Below, in pieces: positions 25,233 through 32,436 of a DNA stretch of 64,000 bases. Positions within the stretch are counted from its first letter, which is position 1; each line of letters starts with the position of its first letter. The notes beneath the pieces were generated by a model. The model made no database searches and was not told where the DNA came from. It was given only the letters and a program-made list of their open reading frames with translations. The DNA is from a virus. The DNA is taken from IMG/VR virus record IMGVR_UViG_3300047331_000009, positions 1 to 64,000 of that record. One strand, 5' to 3'. The position numbers were made by a program, and so were the translations under genes.

Positions 25233-25267
25233 GGCAAACCTGGATTTCCTGTTTGCGATGAAACGAT

Positions 25268-25348
25268 TAAGCGGCGGTTTGCGGTCTTCCGCCGCTTAGG
25301 ATGAAGGCCGGAAAGGCTGGCAACTCAATTCCCGGCCTTTCCAGCCTT
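25268..25348 (-). terminator. Two tandem hairpins within the small-gene cluster
   Basis: Hairpin 1 (25304-25348) has 17-base arms AAGGCCGGAAAGGCTGG / CCGGCCTTTCCAGCCTT with two wobble/mismatch positions. Hairpin 2 (25268-25298) is a perfect 10-bp stem, TAAGCGGCGG / CCGCCGCTTA. They follow the stop of the gene at 25355. A long T-run is missing, so Rho-independent termination is uncertain; RNA processing or pausing is also possible. Confidence 0.6.
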
Positions 25349-25354
25349 ATCGTC

Positions 25355-25579
25355 TTACTCGCCGATAACGACTTCGCCGGGTAGTAGATCCCGCTCAATG
25401 GCTTGTTCGATAAGATCGAGGGCATCGCGCAACATCGCCCGCCGCTTGGCCCCGGACGTCGGAATGATCCGCTTGCACCAGAATTCGCCGCGCCCGGAGA
25501 AGCCCGAGATGCGCACGCTCTGCGCGTCGGTGGACGGATCGTAGAACTGCACCTGCTGGAACGCCCGCATCCTCGGCAT
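25355..25579 (-). CDS. Small hypothetical protein
   Basis: 74 residues. RAFQQVQFYDPSTDAQSVRI and an acidic C-terminus (AIERDLLPGEVVIGE). Last gene before the tandem hairpins. No family recognised. Confidence 0.55.
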   Translation of the reverse strand: MPRMRAFQQVQFYDPSTDAQSVRISGFSGRGEFWCKRIIPTSGAKRRAMLRDALDLIEQAIERDLLPGEVVIGE

Positions 25580-25582
25580 CTG

Positions 25583-25900
25583 TCACTCGTCGTCCGGCCA
25601 CGTGCGCTTGGAATAGCTTTGCTGCATCCGCGTCATCAGCCCCAGCACGTGATGTTCCTCGCCGTCCGACCACGCTTTGGACGCCTCAATGCACTTCTGG
25701 CGGTTGCCGCCTTCGGTGGCGATCGTGGCGAGGATGGCATAGCCCATCACCTTGCCCGCGCGGGCCTGATTGATCAGCCACAGCAGGGTCGGAATGAAAT
25801 TGGTGTCGTCGGGTTCGGGCGGCGGTGTGAGGATGCTGATCGAAGCCCCACCGGCCTTGGACGTGACCTTGCTGATGCGAACCCGCGCGGCGTCGGTCAT
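25583..25900 (-). CDS. Small hypothetical protein
   Basis: 105 residues. Middle segment (FIPTLLWLINQARAGKVMGY, AILATIATEGGNRQ) looks like a hydrophobic helix plus strand. It ends with KRTWPDDE 3 bases before the next start region. Function unknown. Confidence 0.55.
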   Translation of the reverse strand: MTDAARVRISKVTSKAGGASISILTPPPEPDDTNFIPTLLWLINQARAGKVMGYAILATIATEGGNRQKCIEASKAWSDGEEHHVLGLMTRMQQSYSKRTWPDDE

Positions 25901-26136
25901 CGCTGTTTCGCCAGCACACGCCGGGCGGCGGCGTGAACTTCCCCGACGGTCGCCTCGATCTCCGTCTCGGTCTGGGTGTTCTGGTCGGGCGTGATGCCCA
26001 TCACGAACGCGGCCAGCAGCTTCGCGTCGCGGTGCAGCAGGCCGAGTTCTAGGGTCAAGGCAAAGAACCTGCCGAACAACGTGAACTCGCGGCTTGGCTG
26101 CGTTGCCGTTGTTGGCGGCTTATCCGACGACATCAT
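25897..26136 (-). CDS. Small hypothetical protein
   Basis: 79 residues, helical, with a hydrophobic centre (FTLFGRFFALTLELGLLHRD, AKLLAAFVMGI) that might associate with membranes, and an acidic C-terminal helix. ATGA overlap with the next gene. No family recognised. Confidence 0.5.
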   Translation of the reverse strand: MMSSDKPPTTATQPSREFTLFGRFFALTLELGLLHRDAKLLAAFVMGITPDQNTQTETEIEATVGEVHAAARRVLAKQR

Positions 26137-26392
26137 GGCGTGCTATCCTCCCCGCGCTGTGCGGGCGCCATCCCGCGTGCGAAAGCAGCCCGGTCCCAAT
26201 CCCGGACTTAGCCGATTGGGTGGGGTGTACGGCCGCCGCGAACGGCCCGGCTTCGGCTGGGCCGTTCTGCGTCATGGCGGCGCTGTCATGGCCGTTGTGG
26301 CAGGGTCCGGCGCCGCAACGCTCGCAGGCTGGTCGGGTGACCACGTTTCCGGTCGCCAAGCACTCCCAGGCGCAGCTTGGGCGCATGGTCAC
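26120..26392 (-). CDS. Possible small Cys-containing protein; region also forms a GC-rich hairpin
   Basis: 90 residues from a GTG that overlaps the upstream stop (GTGA), the same coupling used by neighbours. CERCGAGPCHNG could bind metal. Against it, the C-terminal half is low-complexity, and the DNA at 26258-26284 contains a perfect 8-bp stem (AACGGCCC / GGGCCGTT) of the kind usually found between genes. Otherwise this would be a gap of about 250 bases. Confidence 0.4.
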   Translation of the reverse strand: MTMRPSCAWECLATGNVVTRPACERCGAGPCHNGHDSAAMTQNGPAEAGPFAAAVHPTQSAKSGIGTGLLSHAGWRPHSAGRIARHDVVG

Positions 26393-26568
26393 GGCACGCT
26401 GGTGATCTTGATGGTGATGATCTGCTCGCCGCAGTCGGCCATCCCAAACTCGGCCAGGAACTCGGTGATCATGTCCACCATGGGTTCATCGGCATCGAAC
26501 GTCTGGGTGGCGACCACCATGCGCGGTTCGCTCGCCACCGTCAGCTTGATCTCGACATCATGCCTCAT
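26389..26568 (-). CDS. Small beta-rich hypothetical protein
   Basis: 59 residues from MRHDVEIKLTVASEP; the ATG lies in the upstream stop. Strand-helix-strand pattern with an acidic helix (PMVDMITEFLAEFGMADCG). Longer upstream frame is a shadow of the next gene. No family recognised. Confidence 0.55.
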   Translation of the reverse strand: MRHDVEIKLTVASEPRMVVATQTFDADEPMVDMITEFLAEFGMADCGEQIITIKITSVP

Positions 26569-26960
26569 GCCGCACCGCCAGTATCGGGCCTCGTTTCGGG
26601 GTGCGTCGGCTGCTGCGGTGCCAGCATCAGCGCCTTTAGCTTGTCGAGCATCCAGTTGCACTCGGCCATGGTCAGCCCCGAGTCCAGGAACACAAGCGAA
26701 CCGTCGTCCCGCTCGGACAGCAGCAGCAGGTTCGGCAGGTCCATCTGTGCCGCCGCGCCCAGCACCTCGGCGACGGAATGGAAATGCGTCGGCACCCGCA
26801 ACAGGCTGGGTTTCGGCGCTGGTGCACCGGCAGGCGCGGCCTTGACGCGCGGCAGCACGGTATCGAGGTAGCACACGCCGAACAGCCCGCAGCGCTGGCA
26901 CGTGCGTGGATAGGGCAGCCCGGCTTCGCGACGTTCGCGCATGCAGGTCGGTTCAGCCAT
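26565..26960 (-). CDS. Two-part small phage protein: Cys motif plus LPNLL..SE domain
   Basis: 131 residues from MAEPTCMRERREAGLPYPRT. The first 45 residues carry TCQRCGLFGVCY, a possible metal site. After a Pro/Ala linker, VAEVLGAAAQMDLPNLLLLS followed by ERDDGSLVFLDSGLTMAECN and WMLDKLKALM forms a second unit that I recall as a free-standing small phage protein. It seems to be a fusion of two small families. Function unknown. Confidence 0.6.
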   Translation of the reverse strand: MAEPTCMRERREAGLPYPRTCQRCGLFGVCYLDTVLPRVKAAPAGAPAPKPSLLRVPTHFHSVAEVLGAAAQMDLPNLLLLSERDDGSLVFLDSGLTMAECNWMLDKLKALMLAPQQPTHPETRPDTGGAA

Positions 26961-27174
26961 GATCGACGCTCCATTCGCCGGTTTCGAGCAGGTCAGCGGC
27001 AAACCGCAGGTCCTCGGCGACACGCTCGCGCTGCACCTCGTCGGGTTCGGACACGTCATGCACAGACACGCCCATCACCCATTCGCCCGCCGCGACGAAG
27101 TGGCGGATCTTGACGGTGTATTCCACCGGTTTGGCACGCAAGCGGTGAATCACGAAGGCATCGGCGCCGCTCAT
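26953..27174 (-). CDS. Small hypothetical protein
   Basis: 73 residues. Strand (PVEYTVKIRHFVAAGEWVMG) followed by an acidic helix (VQRERVAEDLRFAADLLETG). ATGA overlap upstream and 8-base overlap downstream. No family recognised. Confidence 0.55.
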   Translation of the reverse strand: MSGADAFVIHRLRAKPVEYTVKIRHFVAAGEWVMGVSVHDVSEPDEVQRERVAEDLRFAADLLETGEWSVDHG

Positions 27175-27479
27175 GTCGGCACAATCAATTCGCGAGCGTC
27201 GATCAGATAGGAAAGGAAATGCCGGACCGCCTTTATCTGATCGAATGACAGGATTATTTGCATGGTCGTGTGAAAGGTTCTGCCGGTCTCTTCGTTCTTG
27301 TCGTCAAAACTACACATCTCGATGGTGACCGTGTCATACGGCTGGTCTTCTTCGATGCGAATTGCCAAAGACACGTCAGCCTCTCCATCGACCAGTTCGG
27401 CGGTAAACGGATAGGTCGGCGCATTAGGATTAGGATTCGCCACACTCTCGTTCAGATCCACCGAACCAGCATTGTTCAT
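27171..27479 (-). CDS. Small acidic hypothetical protein
   Basis: 102 residues from MNNAGSVDLNESVANPNPN. Beta-rich acidic body (FTAELVDGEADVSLAIRIEE, YDTVTIEMCSFDDKN) and a C-terminal helix (DQIKAVRHFLSYLIDARELI). No family recognised. Confidence 0.55.
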   Translation of the reverse strand: MNNAGSVDLNESVANPNPNAPTYPFTAELVDGEADVSLAIRIEEDQPYDTVTIEMCSFDDKNEETGRTFHTTMQIILSFDQIKAVRHFLSYLIDARELIVPT

Positions 27480-27520
27480 CGACAAACCTGTCTGGGTCCT
27501 GGTTGTGCCATCGGGCTTGC

Positions 27521-27814
27521 TCAATTTGGCACCCCCGCCTTGGAGCGGATCGCCCGCAGCCGCTCTTGCAGCGCCGCGTGATCCTCGGCCAGTCGGCTGC
27601 GCAACAGCGCATAGGCGTTCGCCACCTCCTGCAACTGGTCGAGATCGACCTGCGTGGCATCGCGGTAATCGTCGATGTGGATGTCGTAAAGGCGAAGCGT
27701 CGCCATCGCAGTCGGGTCCTCTCTCGGCCAGCCGCAGTAGACGCAAACGAGCGAGGCCGTGCCGCCCGTCCTAGAGCGGTAATCGCACCACGAGTTGCAC
27801 CGCTCGATCCGCAC
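27521..27814 (-). CDS. Small protein with a CxxxC / CxxC zinc ribbon and coiled coil
   Basis: 97 residues from GTG. RCNSWCDYRSRTGGTASLVC plus VYCGWPRED gives paired cysteines about 16 residues apart, a typical zinc ribbon. A predicted coiled coil follows (LDQLQEVANAYALLRSRLAE). An internal ATG after the ribbon would drop the zinc site; I prefer the longer form because the ribbon is well formed. Function unknown. Confidence 0.55.
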   Translation of the reverse strand: MRIERCNSWCDYRSRTGGTASLVCVYCGWPREDPTAMATLRLYDIHIDDYRDATQVDLDQLQEVANAYALLRSRLAEDHAALQERLRAIRSKAGVPN

Positions 27815-27820
27815 GCACCG

Positions 27821-27982
27821 TCACATCTTCTGCTTCTGCGTGGGCAGGCCGTAGCGCTGCGGCATCTCCACCTGTGCCACCTTCTCGTGCTTGACCGGGG
27901 TGTTGATCCCAGATCCGCCCTTCTGCGCCTGCTTGCGCTCCATCGTGCCTTTGCCTGGCTTCGTCTTTCCGGGTTTGCGCAT
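27821..27982 (-). CDS. Small basic protein (53 residues)
   Basis: Short frame (MRKPGKTKPGKGTMERKQAQ...QRYGLPTQKQKM) rich in Lys, Gly and Gln. It lies between two other short genes with 1-6-base gaps. Probably nucleic-acid or acidic-surface binding by charge; no family recognised. Confidence 0.5.
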   Translation of the reverse strand: MRKPGKTKPGKGTMERKQAQKGGSGINTPVKHEKVAQVEMPQRYGLPTQKQKM

Positions 27983-27983
27983 C

Positions 27984-28142
27984 TCACATCCGCTCTTTGT
28001 GCTTGCCCATCATGGGCATCTTGTCGGCCATCATTTTGTCCGCCGACGGCTCGCCCTTCATCATCTTGCCGGGCATGGGCATCTTCGGCATCGGTCCTTT
28101 CATGCCCTTGCCTTTGGCCTTGGAGGGATGTTTTGACTTCAT
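27984..28142 (-). CDS. Very small Met/Lys-rich protein (52 residues)
   Basis: The 52-residue product has about 14 methionines and about 14 lysines, in blocks such as GMKGPMPKMPMPGKMMKGEP and DKMMADKMPMMGKHKERM. It has no Cys and a single basic start (MKSKHPSK). Met-rich tracts can bind Cu(I), or pack as greasy helices; neither is shown here. Genes of this type beside terminase/portal occur in other alphaproteobacterial phages, to my recollection. Confidence 0.55.
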   Translation of the reverse strand: MKSKHPSKAKGKGMKGPMPKMPMPGKMMKGEPSADKMMADKMPMMGKHKERM

Positions 28143-28147
28143 GGGCG

Positions 28148-28546
28148 TCAGTCTCCGGCTGGGGTTGGTAGCTTGGGCGGCGGTGATTGCGGGGGTTCGG
28201 GCGTCGGATCGATCCGCCTGTAGCCGTTGGTGAACAACGCTCCCGGCGACACGGAACAGAAACCATCCTCGTAAATGACAGCGTAGCCGCCGATCTCGGC
28301 TCTATCCGCCATCGCGGGCACGGTGGGCCAGAACGGTTCGATGGCACTGTCCGGCTCAGGCTTGACCATCAGGGTGATGCGGTCGTCGGGACCGCGCACG
28401 ATCTCGCTGATCACGGCGGCGGCGACAACCTTGTGCGACTCGTATTTCGGCCACAGCACCCGCTGCGCCTGGGCCAGTGTCGGACCGGTTGGTGACTGGA
28501 CCAGGGCAGCGAGCGCCATCGCAGGGTCTTTCGAAGGGTTCCGCAT
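28148..28546 (-). CDS. Hypothetical protein
   Basis: 132 residues. Helical start, beta-strand middle (VVAAAVISEIVRGPDDRITL, IGGYAVIYEDGFCSVSPGAL) and a Pro-rich tail (PTPEPPQSPPPKLPTPAGD). Resembles small phage proteins of the terminase-upstream area but no family is recognised. Confidence 0.55.
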   Translation of the reverse strand: MRNPSKDPAMALAALVQSPTGPTLAQAQRVLWPKYESHKVVAAAVISEIVRGPDDRITLMVKPEPDSAIEPFWPTVPAMADRAEIGGYAVIYEDGFCSVSPGALFTNGYRRIDPTPEPPQSPPPKLPTPAGD

Positions 28547-28591
28547 ACAGACGTAACAGACCCATTGGCGCGTCGCAAGAAAACGCGCGGA

Positions 28592-28816
28592 TCAGGGCGG
28601 ATCGTCGCCCATCCGCGCCGCATGCAGGTTGAGCAGCCCCGCCTGGATCGCTTCGCGGCTCCACGGCATCGGACCGGACACGTGACGGTCGCCCAGCCAG
28701 ATCACCCATTGCTCCGCACCGTCCGGCGCCGTTCCGATCAGCCCCTCGACCTCGCCGATGCGGGCCTGCCGCCACGCAAAGTGCGGGTTCGCACTGATGA
28801 TCTCGGCGGCGTTCAT
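28592..28816 (-). CDS. Small hypothetical protein following TerL
   Basis: 74 residues from the ATG (MNAAEIISANPHFAWRQARI) that overlaps the TerL stop as ATGA. Contains GTAPDGAEQWVIWLGDRHVS and a closing helix. First gene after TerL in this cluster; function unknown. Confidence 0.6.
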   Translation of the reverse strand: MNAAEIISANPHFAWRQARIGEVEGLIGTAPDGAEQWVIWLGDRHVSGPMPWSREAIQAGLLNLHAARMGDDPP

Positions 28817-30174
28817 GCGCCTAACCATGCGTTCGAGGCTTCGCCGCTGGCCTGCACCGTGCGCACCTCACGCCCAGACCGCACGACCGGACGCGCCGCC
28901 TTGTGCGCCACGCCCAGGGTGCGCAGCGCGTCCGCACCGTGGCTGGCCCAGTTGTGCAGCGGCGTTGACTTCCACTCGGCCAGCCGCTTGTTCCGCTCGC
29001 GCTGGTAGTGCTTCAGCGCCTCCAGCCCGGCGGCGCATTTCCGCTCGTCGAACCACATCCGCGCCATCAGCATGCGGGTTGCGTGGATCCCGTCGTCGAC
29101 GCCGATGTTGGGCGCGGTCTCGAAGCGGATGCCGAGCGAGGCGGCGGTTTCCACCCGCGAGCGGCCGGAACCCAGTTCGCGCACCTCAATGTCGTGCGGG
29201 GCTGTGTGGCGGCCGTAGAGGTAGCCGCGCTTGTCCAGCACGGCGGCATAGTGCGGCAAGCCTTCGCCCTGCGCTTCGTAGTAATCGATCACCCGCAACT
29301 CGCGCCCGACGTCCTGGGTGAACCAGATCGCCGTGCTGTCGGCGACGCCGAGATCCCACCACGTATCCACCCGCGCGACCGGATCATACGGCACGCTGGT
29401 GATGCGGCCTTGCTCGCGCGCCTTGACGAGTTCGTCGTTGTAGATCGCGCCGTCGATGATCGGCTCGTCCCAGCGCCCGTCGAGCAGCGCCTTGCGCAGA
29501 TGGTCGGGCAGCAGCATGAGCCGCTCGCGATAGCCGGTATCGGTCAGATGCGGGTTATCGTGCAGCCGAGCGGCGATGAACCGCAGCCGGAACTCCTTGC
29601 CCTTCACCTGCATCGTGCGGCGGCAGGACGCGCCATCGGCGCTGATCCCCCAGCGCTTCGCAATCCAGCGTGCGCCAGGACCGTCCGGGTTGCAGGTGGC
29701 GCGGATGTAGACCGGGATATCCAGCCGGTCAGGCCGGCGCAGGCGAGAAATCATGTAGGTGTAGGCGTAATCGCTTTCCCATTGCGCCAGTTCTTCCCAG
29801 CCGATCCACTGGAACTGACGGGACTGATACCGCATCACGTCGGTGTCGCGGTCGAGGTAGCCGAGTTCGAGACGCGCACCGGAGGGAAACCGCCATTCCG
29901 GTTCGACATAGCGGGCGCCTGGATACGCCGCCGGATAGATCGCCTGCGTGCGGTCCACCACCTCCTTCAGTTCGGGGTAGGACCGACGGAGCAGCAACGC
30001 TCGATACTCGGGCTGTTCGACGGCGCGACACTGCCCACCAAGCGCGTCGATCACCAGCGCATCGGTCTTACCGCCGCCAGCAGAGCCGCCGTAAAGCACC
30101 TCGTCCTCGGGCGCGGCCAGAAACTCGGCTTGGCGTTCGGTGGGCCGCCAGACAATGCGATCGCTGTTCGTCAT
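28813..30174 (-). CDS. Terminase large subunit
   Basis: 453 residues from MTNSDRIVWRPTERQAEFLA, with the ATG in the TerS stop (ATGA). Walker A is GGSAGGGKT at about 29-37; the Walker B region is WIGWEELAQW; coupling-type motif ATCNPDG follows. The nuclease part shows VDTWWDLGVADSTAIWF and, near the end, HNWASHGADALRTLGV. It packages DNA into the procapsid through the portal. Unusually, portal is separated from it by about 9.6 kb of small genes. Confidence 0.92.
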   Translation of the reverse strand: MTNSDRIVWRPTERQAEFLAAPEDEVLYGGSAGGGKTDALVIDALGGQCRAVEQPEYRALLLRRSYPELKEVVDRTQAIYPAAYPGARYVEPEWRFPSGARLELGYLDRDTDVMRYQSRQFQWIGWEELAQWESDYAYTYMISRLRRPDRLDIPVYIRATCNPDGPGARWIAKRWGISADGASCRRTMQVKGKEFRLRFIAARLHDNPHLTDTGYRERLMLLPDHLRKALLDGRWDEPIIDGAIYNDELVKAREQGRITSVPYDPVARVDTWWDLGVADSTAIWFTQDVGRELRVIDYYEAQGEGLPHYAAVLDKRGYLYGRHTAPHDIEVRELGSGRSRVETAASLGIRFETAPNIGVDDGIHATRMLMARMWFDERKCAAGLEALKHYQRERNKRLAEWKSTPLHNWASHGADALRTLGVAHKAARPVVRSGREVRTVQASGEASNAWLGA

Positions 30175-30449
30175 GGGTCTTTCGGCGGCATCACGATCAG
30201 GCCCAGCACCGCCGCGCCCTCGCTGACGTAATGTTCCGTCGCCTTGCGCTTGGGCGCGATATACTGCGCCAGTTCGGCAAACATTTTGGCGCGGAGTTCG
30301 ACAGGATTTTTCCGATTGAGCGCGATTCGCGCCATGCCCGTGAGCGGGTCGCATTTCAGCGCCGCCAGCTTGGCGGCGACGTCGGCAGTCGCTTTGTTCG
30401 GGATGCCCTTGCGACTGCCGCCGCCCGTTTTTACACCGTTACGTGCCAC
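30171..30449 (-). CDS. Terminase small subunit-like DNA-binding protein
   Basis: 92 residues from GTG. The basic start (GGGSRKGIPNKATADVAAKL) then DPLTGMARIALNRKNPVELR and KMFAELAQYIAPKRKA fit short TerS-like proteins of phages in this group, which recognise the pac/cos site and recruit TerL. It lies directly before TerL with an ATGA overlap, which is the main support. Confidence 0.75.
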   Translation of the reverse strand: MARNGVKTGGGSRKGIPNKATADVAAKLAALKCDPLTGMARIALNRKNPVELRAKMFAELAQYIAPKRKATEHYVSEGAAVLGLIVMPPKDP

Positions 30450-30484
30450 ATTCGATTTCGCACAGTTTCACACTTTGCCCGTGG

Positions 30485-30664
30485 TTACTTGAGCCAGCCG
30501 GGCGGCGCCGGGCGGATCATGTAAGGGCTGGTCGGCGCGGAACTTTCGATCGGCTCCTTGTAGCTGCCCGGACGCGAGCCGGAGCCGGTCGCGGTGTTCT
30601 GCGGCGCGCTGGTCTGCGCGGGCGCTTTGACGGTCGGTGTGTCGGAACCCAGTGCGCGGCCCAT
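30485..30664 (-). CDS. Small Pro/Ser/Thr-rich hypothetical protein
   Basis: 59 residues from MGRALGSDTPTVKAPAQTSA; a strong RBS (AGGAGA) sits 5 bases before the ATG. Low complexity, ending in PYMIRPAPPGWLK. No family recognised. The about 85 bases upstream contain no gene. Confidence 0.55.
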   Translation of the reverse strand: MGRALGSDTPTVKAPAQTSAPQNTATGSGSRPGSYKEPIESSAPTSPYMIRPAPPGWLK

Positions 30665-30750
30665 GAAAATCTCCTGTAGTGGCAAACGACAGATTGGAAG
30701 CAGCGGCACAATACGCAGGCTGGCACGGCGTTAGCAAGAAATGCACGGTT

Positions 30751-31167
30751 TCAGCGCTGTGGCCGTTGTTTGTCCTGCGTCATGATGGCCGGTATCTCGG
30801 GTAAATTCGCCAGGCCCTGGCTACGAAAGAACGCGATCCAGCGACGCATGATCTCGACCGACGCTTGCTGGATCGCCAGTTCTTCCTCCAGCGCGGCGAT
30901 CCTGCCACGCAGGATATCGCGGTCGGTCTCGCACTGGCCAAGCCGCTGTCGCAGGTCGCTGATTGTGTCGAGCAGAGACTGACGGAATTTCGCTTGATCG
31001 GCCAAGCCGGTGTTGAGCGCATCGGCGCCGATCTTGTCGTGCTCGCGCAGCATTGCGGCGCGCAAGGTCCTGACGGCGACAAACCACGATCCAGCGGCGG
31101 TTGCGAGGCTGGACAGAAAAGCCCAGGCCGCGACTGGCAGCGAGGCGAGGCTTTCGATGATCGTCAC
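30751..31167 (-). CDS. Membrane-anchored coiled-coil protein
   Basis: 138 residues. One TM helix at about 9-32 (VAAWAFLSSLATAAGSWFVA) is followed by a long coiled coil (LLDTISDLRQRLGQCETDRD, GRIAALEEELAIQQASVEIM). The shape resembles an inner-membrane spanin or an ejection/inner-membrane protein; no lysis gene is adjacent. Start is GTG, overlapping nothing, 7 bases after the preceding stop. Confidence 0.65.
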   Translation of the reverse strand: MTIIESLASLPVAAWAFLSSLATAAGSWFVAVRTLRAAMLREHDKIGADALNTGLADQAKFRQSLLDTISDLRQRLGQCETDRDILRGRIAALEEELAIQQASVEIMRRWIAFFRSQGLANLPEIPAIMTQDKQRPQR

Positions 31168-31174
31168 GAGATTT

Positions 31175-31627
31175 TCAGGCGTCGGAAGCGCGGCGGCGGA
31201 TCACCACGATCGTGAATACACCGTCCGGGATGACAACCGGTCCCAGCCTCACCATCACGGGGATTTCCTCGCCGGTTTTGCGTTTCGCATTGAGGTGGAG
31301 ATTTTCGCCCATGTCACGAATGCGCGGCGCAAGGTCGAAAGCCGCCCTGTGCTCAACGTGCCGCGCCCTCGCCTCGTCCGGCACAAGCACCTCGACTGGC
31401 TGGCCGATGAGTTCGGTGCGGTGATAGCCGAACATCAGTTCAGCCTGATTGTTCACCGCGACGATCTCGCCCGCTTCGCTGACCACGACGACGGCATCGG
31501 GTAACGCCTCGGGGACGGCGCGAGCCAGGGCGTTGGCGCGCAGCGAAAGGCGCGCGTCATCCAGCGCGGCGGAGGCGACCTCGTGATAGTCCGCGAAACT
31601 CGGATCGGTGGGAAATCGCCAGGGCAC
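31175..31627 (-). CDS. PAS-domain protein
   Basis: 150 residues from GTG with GGAGG 7 bases upstream. Residues about 40-148 are a PAS fold: DAVVVVSEAGEIVAVNNQAE, LMFGYHRTELIGQPVEVLVP, DEARARHVEHRAAF, LNAKRKTGEEIPVMVRLGPV and a last strand FTIVVIRR. No kinase, HTH or GGDEF domain is attached. PAS domains sense ligand, redox or light or mediate protein contact. It is the first gene of the late/terminase operon, so it may be a soluble sensor or adaptor. Confidence 0.85.
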   Translation of the reverse strand: MPWRFPTDPSFADYHEVASAALDDARLSLRANALARAVPEALPDAVVVVSEAGEIVAVNNQAELMFGYHRTELIGQPVEVLVPDEARARHVEHRAAFDLAPRIRDMGENLHLNAKRKTGEEIPVMVRLGPVVIPDGVFTIVVIRRRASDA

Positions 31628-31673
31628 AGACGCACCTCCGCTGCATGGCCCGGCTTATAGCACTACTAGCGCA

Positions 31674-31708
31674 ACGATCCGATCGTGTTATTGCATCGCG
31701 ACGATGCA
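31674..31708. promoter_or_regulatory. Two palindromes upstream of the late operon
   Basis: ACGATCCGATCGT (6-bp arms, 31674-31686) and TGCATCGCGACGATGCA (7-bp arms, 31692-31708) lie 47-81 bases upstream of the PAS gene, in a 107-base gap between two minus-strand genes. Both have CGAT-containing arms. They look like operator half-sites for a dimeric regulator. A promoter could not be assigned with confidence. Confidence 0.4.
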
Positions 31709-31734
31709 CGACTTTTGAGCGTGTCGCCAACGCA

Positions 31735-31980
31735 TCACGTAGGCTCGGTATCCCCTAAGCATACTGGGCAAGCGACGGTCTTAGGCGACCTTGCAGACGG
31801 CGCAGTCTTTGCCGGATGCAGGATGCTCAATCGGTCCATGTAATACCCCAGGCCCATAAGCAGCGGCAGGGCGTCGGGGTCGGTCACCCGGATCAGCCGG
31901 ATCACCCAAAGCAGCAGCAACTGGATCAGCGCCCAGCGAGCGCTCAGGCACAGCCGATCCCACGATTGCTTGAATGTCAT
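31735..31980 (-). CDS. Small membrane protein
   Basis: 81 residues from MTFKQSWDRLCLSARWALIQ. One TM helix (about 14-30, LIQLLLLWVIRLIRV) and a second hydrophobic segment (ALPLLMGLGYYM); the tail has CPVC. It sits alone between the late operon and the divergent plus-strand block. Could be holin-like or an exclusion protein; no evidence favours either. Confidence 0.6.
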   Translation of the reverse strand: MTFKQSWDRLCLSARWALIQLLLLWVIRLIRVTDPDALPLLMGLGYYMDRLSILHPAKTAPSARSPKTVACPVCLGDTEPT

Positions 31981-32100
31981 CGTATGTTTTCCCGGTTTTG
32001 TGTGGTCGGTTTTCCGTTTTGGTTTGCCAGGGTCAGATAGCACCGATATGGTGATGGTGGCTAACGCGCTCCTCGGCGGATCTGGGGTGGAGATTGAAAC

Positions 32101-32436
32101 ATGATCATACGCACATCATCGGGGCACCTCTTCCGGGTCCGCCCCGCCGACGGCATCGACCATGCTTGGCACGGCATACCCGTCAAACGCACCGCATCAG
32201 GCTTTGCTGCAAAATCCGGCGCTGTTGAGCGTCTCGTGCGCAAGGCTGGCTGCTACGAGGTCGACCGCGAAGAGGCGGCTGCTGCTCCAGCGCCCGCCAC
32301 GGCCTTATCTGACAGCCGCATTGAGGCACTGGCAGGGTCAGCCCAGCACGGGTTCGCGAACTGGGCTGTGATGTGGGACGAATTGCGCTCGATGGCGGCA
32401 GAAATCCGGCGCTACCGTAACGGGGGAGCGATCTGA
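32101..32436 (+). CDS. Hypothetical protein, first gene of the plus-strand block
   Basis: 111 residues, GGGGTGGAG upstream. N-terminal half is strand-rich (MIIRTSSGHLFRVRPADGID, HAWHGIPVKRTASGF), then an Ala/Pro linker and a helix (FANWAVMWDELRSMAAEIRR). No family recognised. TGATG overlap with the next gene. Confidence 0.6.
   Translation: MIIRTSSGHLFRVRPADGIDHAWHGIPVKRTASGFAAKSGAVERLVRKAGCYEVDREEAAAAPAPATALSDSRIEALAGSAQHGFANWAVMWDELRSMAAEIRRYRNGGAI

Noticed and set aside
27430-28347. 305-codon Arg/Ser-rich frame on the minus strand
   Set aside because: Out-of-frame shadow covering several small genes (including the 52- and 53-residue ones) that have better starts and spacing.
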